DNA of 42,556 nucleotides from Caballeronia terrestris (GCF_001544515.1 NZ_FCOL02000045.1:1-42556); one strand, 5' to 3'. Positions 23,590 through 32,884 are shown, counted from the stretch's first letter. The notes: generated from the letters alone by a model not told the origin. Program-made: numbers and translations.

Positions 23590-24300
23590 TCGGCGACCTC
23601 CCTGAAAATTTTGCTGGAAAATGATCTTAATGCAACCTTGAGCGTTCTGCAAGTACCGAACGCGCGTCTCGCTATTCATATCGGTTCGACACTACCATGA
23701 TTTCGGCAACAATGCGTGAAACTTGAGTCCACCGCGGTCGAGCAGCAACAATCGGTAATTCTTGCCAGCGAAGACGCTTGTCGGTGCCCAAATAGGTATG
23801 CCCGCTTGCTGCCTGTCTTCCAACCCCACGCCCCTACGGCGCAAGATCAGACGGGAGACGCTGGGTCCCAGGGTGAACGACTTTCCGCGAGGGCGCGCAA
23901 CGGAGCTAGCCGCTGCCTTTCAAGCCCCAATTTGACGTTGTGGTGAGAAAGTGCGGGCGAAGAGATCGTCGGTGCGCCGCGCGACACACGCCAGCCGTTT
24001 AACAAGAACGAGGGCTGGCAAGCCGCTAGGCTGAAACGGGCGAATGCGAGCGGCACAGCCCCAGCTTGTCTTCGCACCGTCCGGTACGTGGAACAGCTCC
24101 AGTGTGCAAACGCGAAAGCAAGTGACCCCAAAATCATGAAAACAGCGAGCGCTGTCGCACCAAGCGCATTTTACTCCTTGCGTATGCTTAGCTTGAAGCA
24201 GTCGTTCAGGCTTCTCTTTTTGTTCACGAGCGAACCGCACTGTCTTCCATGTCGCATTTGAGTTTTGAAGAGACTAAAAAAAGCAAAGGCTGGAGGCCGC
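23590..24300. other. Divergent intergenic region, about 700 bp
   Basis: It separates the leftward 54-aa/696-aa pair from the rightward helicase. No supported gene. For the leftward pair a weak promoter candidate (TTGCAG, 17 bp, TAAGAT, minus strand, about 23668-23630) can be seen. GGAGG at 24290-24294 is the helicase ribosome binding site. The length is unusual for a divergent promoter pair and could hide a short RNA. Confidence 0.4.
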
Positions 24301-27045
24301 ATGAATTTTACAGACGATCAACGCAGAGCTATAAATCACTCTGATGGGAATCTGCAGTTGATTGCCTGCGCAGGCTCGGGGAAAACTGAAGTCGTTGCCC
24401 AAAGAGTCTTGCAGCTTTTGACGCCCGGCGAGAAGTTTTCAGTTTCTCCTAGAAATATCGTCGCGTTCACCTTTACAGATAAGGCGGCGGCTGAACTTAA
24501 GGAGCGAATCTTCCAACGGTGCCGCGAAACGCTTGGCGACCTTGTTGGACTGTCCGAAATGTACGTTGGCACGATCCACGGCTTTTGTCTTGATTTGCTC
24601 AAGACTGAGGTGTTGAAGTACCTCAAATTCGAAGTTCTCAGCGATGTTCAGCAAGTCCTCTTTGTAGACCGGAATTCGACCAAGAGTGGACTAACAGCAT
24701 GTAAAGACCTGCAAGGAAACTTATTGCGGCGCTATGTAGATACGCGCAACTACATAGACGCACTCAGCATTCTCAGGGAGTCGTCTCTAAATCGCCCTGC
24801 GCTTGAGGGCTGCTCGATTGTTTCGGGAGTGGCTTCGTATAGCCATTTGTTGGATGACAAAAGCTACTTCGACTACTCGTCCATCCTTGATTGCGCAGCA
24901 AAGGCGTTGCGTCACGACGCCAAACTGCGGTCAAGGTTGGCGGATCGAATCAAGCACGTGATCGTTGATGAGTATCAAGACGTAAATCCGATTCAAGAAC
25001 ACGTAGTCAGAGAGCTACACAGCTTGGGAGCGGCGCTATGCGTCGTCGGGGACGATGATCAGGTGCTATATCAGTGGCGTGGCAGCGAGGTGCAAAACAT
25101 CCTTTCGTTTAAGGAGCGCTACGCTCCGGCGACGCAGATCAAGCTTGAGGAGAATTTTCGGTCCAACGAGGGAATCGTTGAGACATCTAGATTATTCATT
25201 GAGCAAAATGCCGAACGCCTACCGAAGCACATGAAGCCGGTTGGCGGTCAAGAGTACGAACCGGGCGATTTGGTTGCCTTAAGCTTCGACGATCCCGAAC
25301 AGGAAGCGGCTTACATAGTGAAAACGTGTCGTTCTCTCCTTGGCGTGGCAATCAAAGAAGCGGAGGGCGCGCGCCGCGGAATCGCATGGTCCGACATGGC
25401 GATCCTGCTGCGTAGCGTTTCCAAAAATGCTGAGCCAATCACGCGCGCACTTCGCGCCGCCGGCATTCCATATCTCGTTGTTGGCATGAACGACTTGTTT
25501 GCGACTCCTGAAGCGAATGCTGCACGCGACTTGTTCTACTTTATGGCAGGTCGGCTTGATGAGAAGTCAGTCCTTGAATCGTGGAAAGTTGCGGACACCG
25601 GAGCCACACTGTCCTCATTGAAGAAGGCGATTGCCAGTGCTAAGCAGAGCCGAAAAGACATGGTGGCGGGCGAGGAACGTCATGCGGTTTACTCGCCCCA
25701 GCGCGTCTTCAGAGATTTCCTAGAGAATGCAAATGTTCGCGAAGAAACTGTCCCCGGTGAGGGCGGGCGCGGTGAGATCCTGTTCTACAATCTCGGAAAG
25801 TTCAGCCAGTTGATCTCAGATTTTGAAGCGATTCACTTCCTCTCTGCGCCAAAGGAAAAATACGAAACATTCGCAAGCTTCCTTGAACACAGGGCTGCCG
25901 GGTCCTATCCAGAGGGGTGGCAAGCAAACCAATATGCGAATCCGAACGCTGTTCGCATCATGACCGTCCACCAAGCTAAAGGCATGCAGTGGCCGGCGGT
26001 CTTCGTTCCCGCACTTCTCAAGAACCGGTTCCCCTCAAAAAAACAGGGCGGTCGAAACGTATGGCATCTCATCCCGAAAAGTGCTGTCGAGGGGCAGGCC
26101 CGCTTCGAAGGTAGCCTCGAAGACGAGCGCCGGCTCTTTTACGTGGCAATGACGAGAGCGCAAAAATTTCTGCACATGACCTGGGCGCCGATACCGGGAA
26201 ATCGCTTATACCAGCTTAAGTCCGAATTTTGGGACAACGTTCTTGCTTCAAAGTATGTAAAGCGTCAACAGCAGGACTATTCGATGCGCAAGCGCTTGCA
26301 GGCTACCCCAAAGGCTGGCATCGCGAATGTGACGTTGACCTTTTCGGACATGAAATATTTTTTCGAATGCCCTTATCAGTTCAAGCTGCGCATTCTTTAT
26401 GGCTTCAATGCGTCAATCGACGAAGCACTCGGATACGGGAAGTCGCTTCACGACGCTTTGGCCGACGTTCATGCACGAGTAATTCGCGGCGAGCAAGTCA
26501 GCGAGAGTGACGTGCCGTCGTTGATTGACACGCACTTGCGTGCCCCCTTTGCGTACAAGGCACTCCGCGAAAAGCTTGAGGCGGCGGCAACCAAAGTGCT
26601 GACCGACTATATATCCGACAATAAACACGACTTTGGGAACATTGAGTACTCGGAGAAGCTTATCGAAGTGAATATGGGCGACGGCGTTTCGGTGGTTGGT
26701 CGAATAGATCTTGTCCGCCGGAAAGACACTGACGAGACGAGTATCGTAGATCTTAAGTCGACGAAGCGAGCGCAACAGGAAGACGTTACTGAAACACAGC
26801 TACATATATACGCTCTTGGATACAAGGAGCTGACCGGGCGGAATGCTGACTACGTCGAAACCTACAATCTTGATGAGCGCAAGCGGAATCCCCGTTCCGT
26901 TGACGAGGATTTCTTGCAATCGGTTAAGGCGAGAGTGACGCAAGCGGCGAGTGTGCTGCGCGGCGGAACACTTCTACCAACCCCGACAGCTAAGAAGTGT
27001 GGAACCTGTGACTACTTTAAAATGTGCGGATCCGCAAAAAAATAA
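24301..27045 (+). CDS. UvrD/Rep-type helicase fused to a PD-(D/E)XK nuclease
   Basis: A 914-aa superfamily 1A helicase-nuclease. Walker A is AGSGKT (24-29), motif II is IVDEYQD (221-227), motif III is VGDDDQVLYQWRGSE, motif V/VI includes IMTVHQAKGMQWPAVF and LFYVAMTRAQKF. The C-terminal 230 residues are a RecB/AddB/Cas4-like nuclease: GRID with D803, IVDLKS with D817 and K819, a Q-x(3)-Y motif (QLHIYALGY), and four cysteines of an iron-sulfur staple (C690 in FECPYQF; C900, C903, C909 in CGTCDYFKMC). It likely unwinds and degrades DNA ends. The start at 24301 has GGAGG 6 bp upstream. No AddA/RecC partner is nearby, unlike repair complexes, which favours a mobile defence role. Confidence 0.88.
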   Translation: MNFTDDQRRAINHSDGNLQLIACAGSGKTEVVAQRVLQLLTPGEKFSVSPRNIVAFTFTDKAAAELKERIFQRCRETLGDLVGLSEMYVGTIHGFCLDLLKTEVLKYLKFEVLSDVQQVLFVDRNSTKSGLTACKDLQGNLLRRYVDTRNYIDALSILRESSLNRPALEGCSIVSGVASYSHLLDDKSYFDYSSILDCAAKALRHDAKLRSRLADRIKHVIVDEYQDVNPIQEHVVRELHSLGAALCVVGDDDQVLYQWRGSEVQNILSFKERYAPATQIKLEENFRSNEGIVETSRLFIEQNAERLPKHMKPVGGQEYEPGDLVALSFDDPEQEAAYIVKTCRSLLGVAIKEAEGARRGIAWSDMAILLRSVSKNAEPITRALRAAGIPYLVVGMNDLFATPEANAARDLFYFMAGRLDEKSVLESWKVADTGATLSSLKKAIASAKQSRKDMVAGEERHAVYSPQRVFRDFLENANVREETVPGEGGRGEILFYNLGKFSQLISDFEAIHFLSAPKEKYETFASFLEHRAAGSYPEGWQANQYANPNAVRIMTVHQAKGMQWPAVFVPALLKNRFPSKKQGGRNVWHLIPKSAVEGQARFEGSLEDERRLFYVAMTRAQKFLHMTWAPIPGNRLYQLKSEFWDNVLASKYVKRQQQDYSMRKRLQATPKAGIANVTLTFSDMKYFFECPYQFKLRILYGFNASIDEALGYGKSLHDALADVHARVIRGEQVSESDVPSLIDTHLRAPFAYKALREKLEAAATKVLTDYISDNKHDFGNIEYSEKLIEVNMGDGVSVVGRIDLVRRKDTDETSIVDLKSTKRAQQEDVTETQLHIYALGYKELTGRNADYVETYNLDERKRNPRSVDEDFLQSVKARVTQAASVLRGGTLLPTPTAKKCGTCDYFKMCGSAKK

Positions 27046-27160
27046 CGCAGGTGCTAAGGCGCCGACGTTTTGACGGGAGTTTCAAGCTGGAAAACGCGGG
27101 ACAAAAAAAGCATCGGCCTTCGGCAGCGCTCGGGTTGCGGCAGCCACAGTACTAGACACC

Positions 27161-27400
27161 GTGGAAGAACTGTGCGGAAGCGTGCAGCGCATGATCAAGG
27201 TCAACAAGCGATTCGTCGAAGCACGCGGAGCCGAGCGTGCGGCCGACCGGGCCTATCGCAAGAAGCACGGCGACAAATCGAAGGACGACGTGATCATGAA
27301 GTGGGTCGTCGGCGTGCCCATCGTGCTGTCTGTTTTCACGTTCCTCGTGTTATGCACGCGATGCTGCCAGCCGCTCCAAATTGCACAATCACAGTGAACT
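27161..27400 (+). pseudogene. Frameshifted copy of the 102-aa coiled-coil/membrane gene
   Basis: VQRMIKVNKRFVEARGAE, KKHGDKSKDDVIMKW and VVGVPIVLS match the gene at 18332 (VQRMIEDNKRWNKAREAE, EKHGGKSKDEVWFKW, IVGVPVALF), and the DNA is clearly alignable. Around 27347 one T is missing relative to the 18.3-kb copy, so the frame leaves the TM segment (the other frame resumes MHAMLP), and homology ends near 27370. Neither the conserved ALFH tail nor a normal start (only GTG) is present. It is a decayed paralogue next to the helicase gene. Confidence 0.7.
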
Positions 27401-27687
27401 ATTCGAAACCCTTCTATGAAAATGTGTTGGACAGAAGCACCGGCCGAGCCGCGGGGCTTCTGAATTCAGCCGTCTTCATAGACGGTCGATGTAAGCCCGT
27501 GAGCAGACGTTCGAACGACGACGTTTCATTGTCCGCAAAGGCCGAGAAGGAGCGCTCGTCTTTGATGGACGGATGGCCGCTTACGGGGCTGAACTGACGC
27601 GTGAATGTCCGACCGACGTGGGAGGACCGTTTGTGGCCGCCGATGCTCGTAAGCTAGCTGCGCAGCATTTAGCACTTCGCGCGCCAG
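27401..27687. other. Gene-free gap before the relaxase end
   Basis: No recognisable gene or repeat. It lies between the decayed membrane-protein copy and the 3' end of the leftward relaxase gene. Confidence 0.4.
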
Positions 27688-30642
27688 TTACCCTCCGATC
27701 GACATCTCCGCACCGCTTCGGCCTTTATCCTTCGATTGACCGCTGTCATGCGTCGGGCCGTCTTTGGCGCGTTCCTTTTCTGCGTGCCGCTGAAGCTGGC
27801 TAATTTCGAGAGCAGCTGTCTTGTCGGCCTCGCGGGATACTGCGGCCGGAAGGCGCTTTCCGTCGTCCGTAAAAATCTCCGCTTCATACCGGGCGCGCGA
27901 CACGGCAACGTAGTACACGTCCTTGGCCGTCGTCAAAGAGCGGGTTTCAAGGTTGATGAGAACCTTGTCGCTCGTCAGTCCTTGCGCGCTGTGAACGGTC
28001 GATGCGTACGCGAGCGCGGCATACATCGCCTGTGCGGCATCGAGCGTGATTTGCCGCCCGCCGCCGCCTTCCGCGATGATTTCCTGCTCCCGGATTTCTT
28101 TCACAGTGAACCGGTCGCCGCTCGCCAAGTCGCGGTCCTTGTCGTTCCGCGTAATCTTGATCTGGTCGCCCACGGCCAGCTCCGTACGCTCAGGCGTGTA
28201 CACGGAAAGCTGGGTCGTCTGTGCCGGGGAGAACGAGAGAACAGCGCCGTCCTCGCCACCTACGGTCAAGCGGTTGCCGGGCCCGGTATCGAGCACGGTG
28301 TACCGCTCGCCACGCCGTAGGCCGCTGCGGTAATCCCGCTCGGGAATGATGATCGCGCCCTTCTCGTAGTATTTGCTATGCCGCCGTTCAGCCTGCGTCG
28401 TATCGAGCCGATCCAACAGCGTGTATTGAAGGCCCGTGCCCTTCAAGCCTAGCGCCTGCTGTATGCCGTCATTGATTTCCTTTCGACTATGGTTCGTGCC
28501 AGTGATCACAAGCGTTTCGGCGCGCTGCGCCGGCGTCAGTGCCGCGTAAGCTCGCACAATCGCGCCGTATCGGTCCTTCGACGCTTTGACCTCGCGGACG
28601 TGCGTAATGTGCGCGAGCGAATCCGCGGCTTTGCCCGCTGCAGCGAGTTCGACTGCCTTCAAGAGCTCTGGGTCCTTCTGGCGCTGGATGGTGCGAATCT
28701 CAGTCGATTGCATGCCAGCATCGAGAAGCTGCTCAAAGGGCTTGCCCGCCTCAATGGCTTTGGTCTGCGCTGTGTCGCCGAGAAAAACCGCCCGAGCGCC
28801 GGTCGCCTCGATGATTTTCATCGTTTCGAGCATCTGACGCGCCGGGATGACGCCCGCCTCGTCGATGAAAACGACGGTGTTGCCGTCGAGCTTCTTGTTC
28901 TTCGCCTTCAAGAACGATTGCAGCGTGCGCGCCTCGATGCCAACACTCTCGAGCGCCTTTTTTTGACTGCCGTAGGGGGCGAGCGCGGTCACGCGATATC
29001 CGTGTTCCTCGAGCAGCTCCTTCGCGGAATGGGTCATGTAGCTCTTGCCCACGCCAGCGAAGCCCGGAACGGCCATGAACTGGTTGGTGGTGTCGGCGAT
29101 GCGCGCGACCGCACGCGCCTGCTCGGCGTTGAGCCCTTGCCGCTCGGCGGTGCGGGTTCGGGTGGCCAGATAAGCTTCGATCTGCTGCGCGGTCATATGC
29201 GGCTCAATCTTGCTGCGTCCGGCGCGCTCGAGCGCGAGAATGTCACGCTCCCGGCGCTGCGCGATGTGGGTCGTGTACCGGGTGCCCGAATCCTGCAATC
29301 GCCCCTTGACAATGCCGCTGTCGACAATCGCCTTCGCCTGCTCGCGGGTGCGACTACCTGTCGCCAGCTCGGCAATCCATTGCTCGCGCGTGAGCGCCGG
29401 ACCTTGCGGTGCGACATTGGCCTTGGCGTCCGTTGCCGGTTTTCGAGCCGGGTTCATGGACCGATACCGTGTGTTTTCTTTGATCAGGTGGCCGCCGGCC
29501 TTCGCGCGGTCGATCGCGGTGCGGATGTCGGCCGCCGACAAGCGCCCATAACCATGCTTCAAGGCAACGGCCAGCAACTCCTCGCCGGTCACGATCGCCT
29601 GCCGCTCGGTCAAGCGCTTGATGGCAAAGCGCACCGTTTGATCGGCGTGAAATTCGAGCGGTTTTTCGATCTGCGGGGTGCGAGTGCGCGTCCCCTTACC
29701 ACCGTCCTTACCGAGACCATCCTTATTGAGACCGTCATTACCGACGCCGGCCCATTCGCGGCTATAGAAGTCGATGCCGAGCTCTTTCGCGCGTGCCTGC
29801 CATGCTGCGCGCACGTCATCGCGGTCGATTTCGGTCTTGCGCTCGCGCGTTTGCATCGCCGCGCGGTCGCGCTGCTCAGCGGTGGCCGTCTCCCGGTTGA
29901 GCCCCCACGCTGCCAGTTTGGCGTCGATCCGGTTTCGTCGTCCGCTAAATTCGTCGATCTGGTGCTCGGTGAAATGCGCGAGATCGAAGGTGCCGTTTCT
30001 GTCATAGCGCAGCGTGAAGCCCTGCCGCTCAAGCTCCTTTGCGAGCTCCGCCTTATAGACGTTGCCCAGGTGACTCAGCGAATTGACGATGCCGTCGTTG
30101 ACGAGCGCCCGCCACTCGCCGTTGCGCTTCTGCGTCATGTTGAGCACGAATGCGTGCGTGTGCAGGTCGGGATCGACTTCGCGCGACGTTTCGTGCCGAA
30201 AGGTCGCGGCAACGATCTTGTCGGTGCGCTCGATGCTGGTCTTGCCATTCACCGTGGAACGCACGGCCGCGAGCATTTCGGCCTCGCGGAGAGCGGCGGC
30301 CACGGCCTTGTCATGAGCGGCGATGATTCTCTCGTCGCCGTGGACAAGCGCCTGCAACGACACGCCTTTGGGAGCCGAGAACGTGAGGTCGTAACCCAGA
30401 CGCTCTTTGCGGGCCTCTGACGGCGTGGTACGGCGAAGTTGAGTATGTTCGTCGATCCGACCGTCGAGAAGCTCGGCAAAGCGGCGCTGGTCGACCGTGC
30501 CGGACAGGCCCAGCGCCTGCGCGCCCTGGCCGTGCCACTGCATGGCGCTGCCGTCCTTAGCGTAGTAGTCGTCTGCGCTGTCGGTGTAATAGTTCACCAC
30601 CTTGCCGACGTTCTGGCGCTTGATCGTCGTGATATTCAGCAT
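27688..30642 (-). CDS. trwC: MobF conjugative relaxase-helicase (TrwC type)
   Basis: A 984-aa relaxase. The N-terminal nicking domain has catalytic tyrosines Y18 and Y26 in NYYTDSADDYYAKDG and the metal-binding histidines H150, H161, H163 in FRHETSREVDPDLHTHAFVL, the same numbering as R388 TrwC. The C-terminal part is an SF1 helicase with Walker A GFAGVGKS (527-534) and Walker B VVFIDEAG, ending with ASTVHSAQGLTSDKVLI. It cuts oriT, stays on the 5' end and unwinds the transferred strand. Residues 299-320 hold a Gly/Asn/Asp/Lys repeat linker (NDGLNKDGLGKDGGKG). The start overlaps the trwB stop by one base. Confidence 0.96.
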   Translation of the reverse strand: MLNITTIKRQNVGKVVNYYTDSADDYYAKDGSAMQWHGQGAQALGLSGTVDQRRFAELLDGRIDEHTQLRRTTPSEARKERLGYDLTFSAPKGVSLQALVHGDERIIAAHDKAVAAALREAEMLAAVRSTVNGKTSIERTDKIVAATFRHETSREVDPDLHTHAFVLNMTQKRNGEWRALVNDGIVNSLSHLGNVYKAELAKELERQGFTLRYDRNGTFDLAHFTEHQIDEFSGRRNRIDAKLAAWGLNRETATAEQRDRAAMQTRERKTEIDRDDVRAAWQARAKELGIDFYSREWAGVGNDGLNKDGLGKDGGKGTRTRTPQIEKPLEFHADQTVRFAIKRLTERQAIVTGEELLAVALKHGYGRLSAADIRTAIDRAKAGGHLIKENTRYRSMNPARKPATDAKANVAPQGPALTREQWIAELATGSRTREQAKAIVDSGIVKGRLQDSGTRYTTHIAQRRERDILALERAGRSKIEPHMTAQQIEAYLATRTRTAERQGLNAEQARAVARIADTTNQFMAVPGFAGVGKSYMTHSAKELLEEHGYRVTALAPYGSQKKALESVGIEARTLQSFLKAKNKKLDGNTVVFIDEAGVIPARQMLETMKIIEATGARAVFLGDTAQTKAIEAGKPFEQLLDAGMQSTEIRTIQRQKDPELLKAVELAAAGKAADSLAHITHVREVKASKDRYGAIVRAYAALTPAQRAETLVITGTNHSRKEINDGIQQALGLKGTGLQYTLLDRLDTTQAERRHSKYYEKGAIIIPERDYRSGLRRGERYTVLDTGPGNRLTVGGEDGAVLSFSPAQTTQLSVYTPERTELAVGDQIKITRNDKDRDLASGDRFTVKEIREQEIIAEGGGGRQITLDAAQAMYAALAYASTVHSAQGLTSDKVLINLETRSLTTAKDVYYVAVSRARYEAEIFTDDGKRLPAAVSREADKTAALEISQLQRHAEKERAKDGPTHDSGQSKDKGRSGAEMSIGG

Positions 30643-32198
30643 TAGGACGCCCCCATGATTTCACCATCGAGTGAGATCATTCCCGGCACGCGGTTCTTGC
30701 GGGTGTAAGTGACGGGCTCCGTCTTGAACTTCGCAATCGGCAGGTCGCCGGGAAAGGCAAGATAACCTTCGAGATTCGGCATGCGCATCAGCTCGGACGG
30801 AAGCACGACCAGCTCCGGCTTGATTTCGTCGTTCTGGCTGCTGGTGCCCGATCCGCCGAACGTCTTGCGACTGCGGCCCGAGCGATGCCGCATCACTTCG
30901 TGCTGGCCAAGCGCACGCGCCATCTTCTCGGCCGTCTTTTCACCCATGCGCCCGATGGGAAGCGCAACCATTGTCCGATGGTTGCCGAGCATGGTTTCAG
31001 CGAGATTCTCGCCATAGACATCGACTAACTGCGTGTATGTCTGATAGCCCGAGACAACGCGCAGCCCCTTCTTGCGCCCCTTCGTGAGCGCGTCGCCCAA
31101 GCTCGGCAGTCGCGCCAGCGATTCGAGCTCGTCCAGATAGACCCAAATGCGCCGGTTCGGATCGGTGCTCATGCCGAGCACGCTGCTGAAAAGGGTGTCC
31201 ACAAAACAGGAAATCAGTGGGACCAAGGCGGCACGCGTATTCTCCGTCCAGGTGATATACAGATTCCCGCCGTTCGGGTCCGCGATCCAATCACGCAACG
31301 AGAAACTGCCTTGCGGCATTTCAAGATGCGGTGGGATTTTGTTACTGAGCACAAAACGCGCACTGCCTGACGCTCTGCTGTTTCCCGTGAAAAGCGCCTG
31401 CGCATTCGTCCCTTCAACGAATTCTTCGAGTTCTTCTAAAGTCTTGCGATTGGTCCAGTCGAAAACTTGATCCATGGTCGGATTGCGCTCGGTGGAATAC
31501 ACTTTCCGCGCAACCTCGGCGAATAGCAGTCTCCCGTAGTCGTTCCATTCTTCTGACTCTGCGCTGCCCGAGCGTTGGATAATCGACGCAGAATAACGCT
31601 TAAAATCGTAGTCGGCGCGGATTTCATTGAAAAACGACCAACCTTCCGAACGCGCATCATACGGATTTAAAATCTTGTCGCCTTTTCGATAGAAATTCGA
31701 CAAAAACTCACCGTCTGGATCGAGCACAACCATCCGATCGCCGCGCGCGAGACAGCACACCATCATTTCTTTAAAAACTGTTGATTTCCCCGTCCCGGTC
31801 GATCCGCCAATGGAAACGTGGGTATTTTCCGCTTCAGTGGGAATAGGGACCCCGGCAATCGTAATCTGCTTTTTTCCTTTCTCGGCTGTTTTTCTGGCGA
31901 GATCGGAAGCCGAGACGATTTGCGTGCCTCGATAAAATTTTGAGAACGACGCGCCCTTGAAGGGTTTCTTATCAGCTTTGACCGCAAACACGATTCCGGC
32001 AATGGCAATCACTTCGCCCACAATCAACGCCGTCCACAAAGGCCAAAGCTTGAACGTGTTGTGGATTAAAAGTGGCATCACACTGCGAACCGTTTGAGGC
32101 GACAATCCATAAACCGTTTTAGCCGTGATAAACCAGGCGAAGAGCGGCAGAATGAGCAGGGCGGCGAGACCGGCTTGTCGCTTTTGAATGTCATCCAC
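30642..32198 (-). CDS. trwB: VirD4/TrwB-type coupling protein
   Basis: A 518-aa inner-membrane ATPase that brings the relaxosome to the type IV channel. Two N-terminal TM helices (LAALLILPLFAWFITAK and LWTALIVGEVIAIAGIVFAV), Walker A GGSTGTGKST at 131-140, Walker B with D356 and E357 in WVYLDELESL (same positions as R388 TrwB), and the motif SGYQTYTQL. The start codon is GTG with AGGAGAA 7 bp before it, overlapping the trwA stop by 8 bases. It is middle gene of the leftward trwABC operon. Confidence 0.96.
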   Translation of the reverse strand: MDDIQKRQAGLAALLILPLFAWFITAKTVYGLSPQTVRSVMPLLIHNTFKLWPLWTALIVGEVIAIAGIVFAVKADKKPFKGASFSKFYRGTQIVSASDLARKTAEKGKKQITIAGVPIPTEAENTHVSIGGSTGTGKSTVFKEMMVCCLARGDRMVVLDPDGEFLSNFYRKGDKILNPYDARSEGWSFFNEIRADYDFKRYSASIIQRSGSAESEEWNDYGRLLFAEVARKVYSTERNPTMDQVFDWTNRKTLEELEEFVEGTNAQALFTGNSRASGSARFVLSNKIPPHLEMPQGSFSLRDWIADPNGGNLYITWTENTRAALVPLISCFVDTLFSSVLGMSTDPNRRIWVYLDELESLARLPSLGDALTKGRKKGLRVVSGYQTYTQLVDVYGENLAETMLGNHRTMVALPIGRMGEKTAEKMARALGQHEVMRHRSGRSRKTFGGSGTSSQNDEIKPELVVLPSELMRMPNLEGYLAFPGDLPIAKFKTEPVTYTRKNRVPGMISLDGEIMGAS

Positions 32199-32541
32199 GA
32201 CGATTCTCCTGGGGCGGCTCCCACGATTCGATTTTTAAACGATCGAGTTCTGCGCGGGCGGCTCGTAACTTCTCAGGCGAAAGAGACATGCGCAGCAGGA
32301 TGAGCGCTTCGGCAAGCATGATCGTTGACGGCTCCGACTGAACCGGCTTGCCTCCGCTTTGCAGCCCGGCGACACTGGCGACCAGTTCATCCAATACGTC
32401 CAGGCGATCTAACACTTCACGGTTGCGTTTTCCGAAAAGGGAGTCTTTGATGTACTCGGAGACGTTGCCATCGAAGCGGGCCGAACGCTCTTCCAATTCG
32501 ACTTTTTGAGGCTCCGTGACGCGGATGCAGATCGTGGGCAC
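32191..32541 (-). CDS. trwA: TrwA-type relaxosome accessory protein
   Basis: A 116-aa protein with an N-terminal ribbon-helix-helix (PTICIRVTEPQKVELEER, then helix SARFDGNVSEYIKDSLFG) and a C-terminal helical half that in TrwA gives tetramers. TrwA binds oriT, stimulates TrwC and TrwB and represses its own operon. GTG start with GGAGG 7 bp upstream. It is first gene leftward of oriT. A promoter candidate upstream on the minus strand is TTGAAA, 17 bp, TACTGT (about 32605-32577). Confidence 0.85.
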   Translation of the reverse strand: MPTICIRVTEPQKVELEERSARFDGNVSEYIKDSLFGKRNREVLDRLDVLDELVASVAGLQSGGKPVQSEPSTIMLAEALILLRMSLSPEKLRAARAELDRLKIESWEPPQENRRG

Positions 32542-32611
32542 GTCTTGGCCTCCAAGGTATTACGCGTGTTTTACACAGTAGGTCGATCCTTCATACGTTT
32601 CAAGGCCTATC

Positions 32612-32629
32612 GTAAAACCTTGGTTTTAC
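32612..32629. repeat. Perfect 8-bp inverted repeat in the oriT region
   Basis: GTAAAACC (32612-32619), TT, GGTTTTAC (32622-32629). It lies between trwA and the nic site. A related GTGTTTTACAC occurs at 32566-32576. Both are candidates for TrwA or host-factor sites at oriT. Confidence 0.5.
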
Positions 32630-32677
32630 CGGCAACGGATGCGCATCATAAAATACGTAGCATTTTCAATGGTTTAG

Positions 32678-32715
32678 GCAGTGCGGAGCACTGCGTATGG
32701 TGTATGGCCTTTTAA
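32678..32715 (+). other. oriT: oriT core: hairpin plus predicted nic site
   Basis: A 7-bp hairpin (GCAGTGC 32678-32684, loop GGA, GCACTGC 32688-32694) runs directly into TGCGTATGGTGT/ATGGCC (32692-32709). R388 has TGCGTATTGTCT/ATAGCC in the same place behind its own hairpin; 15 of 18 bases agree, including the T/A at the cut. Cleavage by TrwC is predicted between 32703 and 32704 on the plus strand. The 5' end then points right, so stbABC and ardC would enter the recipient first and the trw/virB genes last. Confidence 0.82.
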
Positions 32716-32797
32716 GGGACCAAATCACCCGGCGCGATAAGCTCGACGCAGGCCTTTTCCTCCCGATTGACCGTCAAAAAAAAACGTTGCACATGCT

Positions 32798-32818
32798 CCC
32801 TCGCGCTGTGCGCGAGGG
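32798..32818. repeat. 9-bp perfect hairpin in the leading region
   Basis: CCCTCGCGC, loop TGT, GCGCGAGGG. It sits inside a wider inverted pair CGTTGC (32785-32790) / GCAACG (32828-32833). An A9 tract (32776-32784) lies 13 bp to the left, too far for a classical leftward terminator. A single-strand structure or protein site in the leading region is possible. Confidence 0.5.
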
Positions 32819-32840
32819 TCAACTGAGCAACGATCAGCGA

Positions 32841-32884
32841 CGGGATCATTTCAGGATCATTTCGGGATCAAATTGGAATCTAAA
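32841..32884 (+). repeat. Four tandem 11-bp repeats upstream of stbA
   Basis: CGGGATCATTT (32841), CAGGATCATTT (32852), CGGGATCAAAT (32863) and a weak fourth, TGGAATCTAAA (32874): consensus CGGGATCATTT in exact 11-bp steps, one helical turn. A further GATCA at 32832 may be a degenerate neighbour. R388 has arrays of 9-bp boxes spaced by 2 bp (11-bp period) upstream of stbA, bound by StbA; the boxes here differ in sequence but match in period and place. Confidence 0.75.

Noticed and set aside
23847..24240. Two minus-strand frames between the 54-aa gene and the helicase
   Set aside because: Arg/Ser/Cys-rich translations without start signals or motifs; treated as non-coding.
28489..30420. Very long plus-strand frame opposite trwC
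   Set aside because: It is the antisense shadow of a GC-rich gene; the minus strand has complete TrwC motifs, the plus frame has none.
32776..32818. Leftward terminator made of the 9-bp hairpin and the A9 tract
   Set aside because: The tract lies 13 bp from the stem, too far for a standard rho-independent terminator; recorded only as a hairpin.
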